From positions 1-15,603 of the forward strand of contig WFQZ01000063.1 in the NCBI GenBank assembly GCA_015486785.1: a stretch of 15,603 nt of DNA. Reading direction: 5' to 3'. The translations under genes were made by a program, and so were the position numbers. Under the pieces are notes generated by a model, which worked only from the letters and a program-made list of their open reading frames with translations, was not told where the DNA came from and did no database searches. Origin of the DNA: Thermoflexales bacterium (GTDB taxonomy: Bacteria > Chloroflexota > Anaerolineae > B4-G1 > SLSP01). Shown one piece after another: positions 14,543 through 15,603 of this stretch. Position 1 is the stretch's first letter. Each line of letters begins with the position of its first letter.

Positions 14543-15603
14543 ATGGCGAAGTATCGCATTGCGTTGATGCCCGGCGATGGCATCGGCAACGATGTTATGG
14601 ACGCGGCGAAGATCGTGCTGGAGAAGCTGGCTCTGGATGCGGAGTACATCCACGCCGACATCGGCTGGGAGTTCTGGAAAACGGAAGGCGATCCGCTGCC
14701 GCCCCGCACCGTCGAGACGCTCCGCTCGTGTGATTGCGCCTTGTTCGCGGCGATCACCTCCAAGCCCAAGGAGGAAGCCGAGGCGGAGTTGATCCCGGCG
14801 TTGCAAGGCCGGGGGTTGGTGTACCGCAGCCCCATCGTGCGCCTTCGGCAGCAATTTGACCTGTACGTGAATCAACGACCGTGTAAGGCGTTCCCCGGCA
14901 ACCCGCTCAACTTCCGGGATGATATTGACCTGATTATGTTTCGGGAAAACACGCAGGGACTCTATGCCGGGGTGGAGTTTTACCCGCTGCCCGACGATCT
15001 GCGGATGGTGATGGAGTTACACAATTCGCGTATGGCCGCCTTCCAGGATGTGCCCGCCGACGAGATCGCCGTTTCCACGCGCATCTTCACCCGCGAAGGC
15101 TGCCGCCGCATCGTGCGGCGGGCGTTCGAGTACGCGCAGCGGGCCGGGTATCCCACCGTCACCGTGGTGGAGAAGCCCAACGTCATCCGCGAGACCTCCG
15201 GCATGATGGTGCGGGAGGCGCGGAAGATCGCGGCGGAGTTCCCCGGCATTGAGCTGTGGGAGACGAATGTGGACGCGATGGCGATGTGGCTGGTGAAGAA
15301 CCCGCAAAACTACGGCGTGCTCGTCTCCAGCAACATGTTCGGCGACATCATCTCCGATCTGGCAGCGCAGTTGGTGGGCGGATTGGGCTTTGCGGCCAGC
15401 GGAAACATCGGCGATCATTTCGCCGTCTTTGAACCGACGCACGGCTCCGCACCCAAATACGCCGGATTGTACAAAGTCAACCCTATGGCGATGCTGTTGG
15501 CCGTCAAGATGATGCTGGATTGGCTGGGCGAAGATGCAATGGCGCAGCAGTTGAGCGACGCCATTGCCGCCGTGATCGCCGCCGGGCGGGTACGCACCTA
15601 CGA
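14543..15603 (+). CDS. Isocitrate/isopropylmalate dehydrogenase family protein, 3' end outside window
   Basis: 353 codons are visible from ATG 14543 (GAGGAGGAAC ribosome site five bases upstream) to the window edge, so a few C-terminal residues are missing. It is a metal-dependent beta-decarboxylating dehydrogenase. Visible motifs are MPGDGIGNDV (9-18), RSPIVRLRQ (95-103) with Ser96, Arg100 and Arg102, Arg112, FRENTQGLYAG (133-143) with Arg134 and Tyr141, VEKPNVIRETSG with Lys211, the metal Asp residues at 244, 268 and 272, and EPTHGSAPKYAG (297-308). Lys305-Tyr306 match the NADP-selecting pair of E. coli isocitrate dehydrogenase; isopropylmalate dehydrogenases normally have Asp-Ile there. 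The substrate loop is intermediate: Ser96 is kept but the Asn two residues on is Ile. With the LeuD-like gene upstream it should oxidise a malate-type hydroxy acid. Isocitrate, homoisocitrate or isopropylmalate cannot be decided. Confidence 0.88.
   Translation, partial: MAKYRIALMPGDGIGNDVMDAAKIVLEKLALDAEYIHADIGWEFWKTEGDPLPPRTVETLRSCDCALFAAITSKPKEEAEAELIPALQGRGLVYRSPIVRLRQQFDLYVNQRPCKAFPGNPLNFRDDIDLIMFRENTQGLYAGVEFYPLPDDLRMVMELHNSRMAAFQDVPADEIAVSTRIFTREGCRRIVRRAFEYAQRAGYPTVTVVEKPNVIRETSGMMVREARKIAAEFPGIELWETNVDAMAMWLVKNPQNYGVLVSSNMFGDIISDLAAQLVGGLGFAASGNIGDHFAVFEPTHGSAPKYAGLYKVNPMAMLLAVKMMLDWLGEDAMAQQLSDAIAAVIAAGRVRTY

Noticed and set aside
1..15603. Search for CRISPR arrays, tRNA or rRNA genes, insertion sequences, toxin-antitoxin or phage defence genes
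   Set aside because: No regularly spaced repeats, cloverleaf-like sequences, transposase motifs or defence families were seen on either strand.

Overview
The window is GC-rich bacterial chromosomal DNA, densely coding, with short spacers. The family mix suggests Chloroflexota, perhaps Anaerolineae: a Ser/Thr kinase fused to an FGE-sulfatase-like domain through a Pro/Thr linker, a very long O-antigen-ligase/TPR protein, an archaeal-looking DUF211-VIT1 pair, and a thermophile-type LeuD. This placement is an inference from gene content; no rRNA or other marker gene is present.

Left part (1 to about 3183, minus strand): a probable four-gene operon read leftwards. The order is DUF211 protein, VIT1/CCC1-like membrane protein, GNAT acetyltransferase, then a large unrecognised protein that runs off the left edge. 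Spacings are 2 bp, 13 bp and a 4-bp GTGA overlap. The first two point to divalent-metal handling at the membrane. The last two may both use acyl-CoA, but only the GNAT assignment is firm.

Middle part (3313 to 6818): a transmembrane Ser/Thr kinase with an extracytoplasmic FGE-like sensor domain (minus strand), divergent from a sugar-type solute-binding lipoprotein (plus strand). Their promoters lie back to back. The two -35 hexamers form the arms of a perfect 8-bp inverted repeat, which suggests co-regulation of a surface-sensing pair.

Right part (6892 to 15603, plus strand): first a surface-glycan module of NDP-sugar epimerase, O-antigen ligase/polymerase with TPR tail (20-bp gene overlap), and a WecA/TagO-type polyprenyl-phosphate GlcNAc-1-phosphate transferase. 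A strong 14-bp hairpin separates the ligase from the transferase. It continues without strand change into a metabolic module: an SsnA-like amidohydrolase, a LeuD-like isomerase small subunit, and an isocitrate/isopropylmalate dehydrogenase family enzyme cut by the right edge. The dehydrogenase has the Lys-Tyr pair of NADP-dependent isocitrate dehydrogenases, and the LeuD-like protein lacks the usual substrate-loop motif, so this may not be plain leucine synthesis.

I found no tRNA, rRNA, CRISPR array, insertion sequence or phage gene. No gene-free stretch exceeds 300 bp; the longest is the roughly 200-bp divergent promoter region at 5341-5540.
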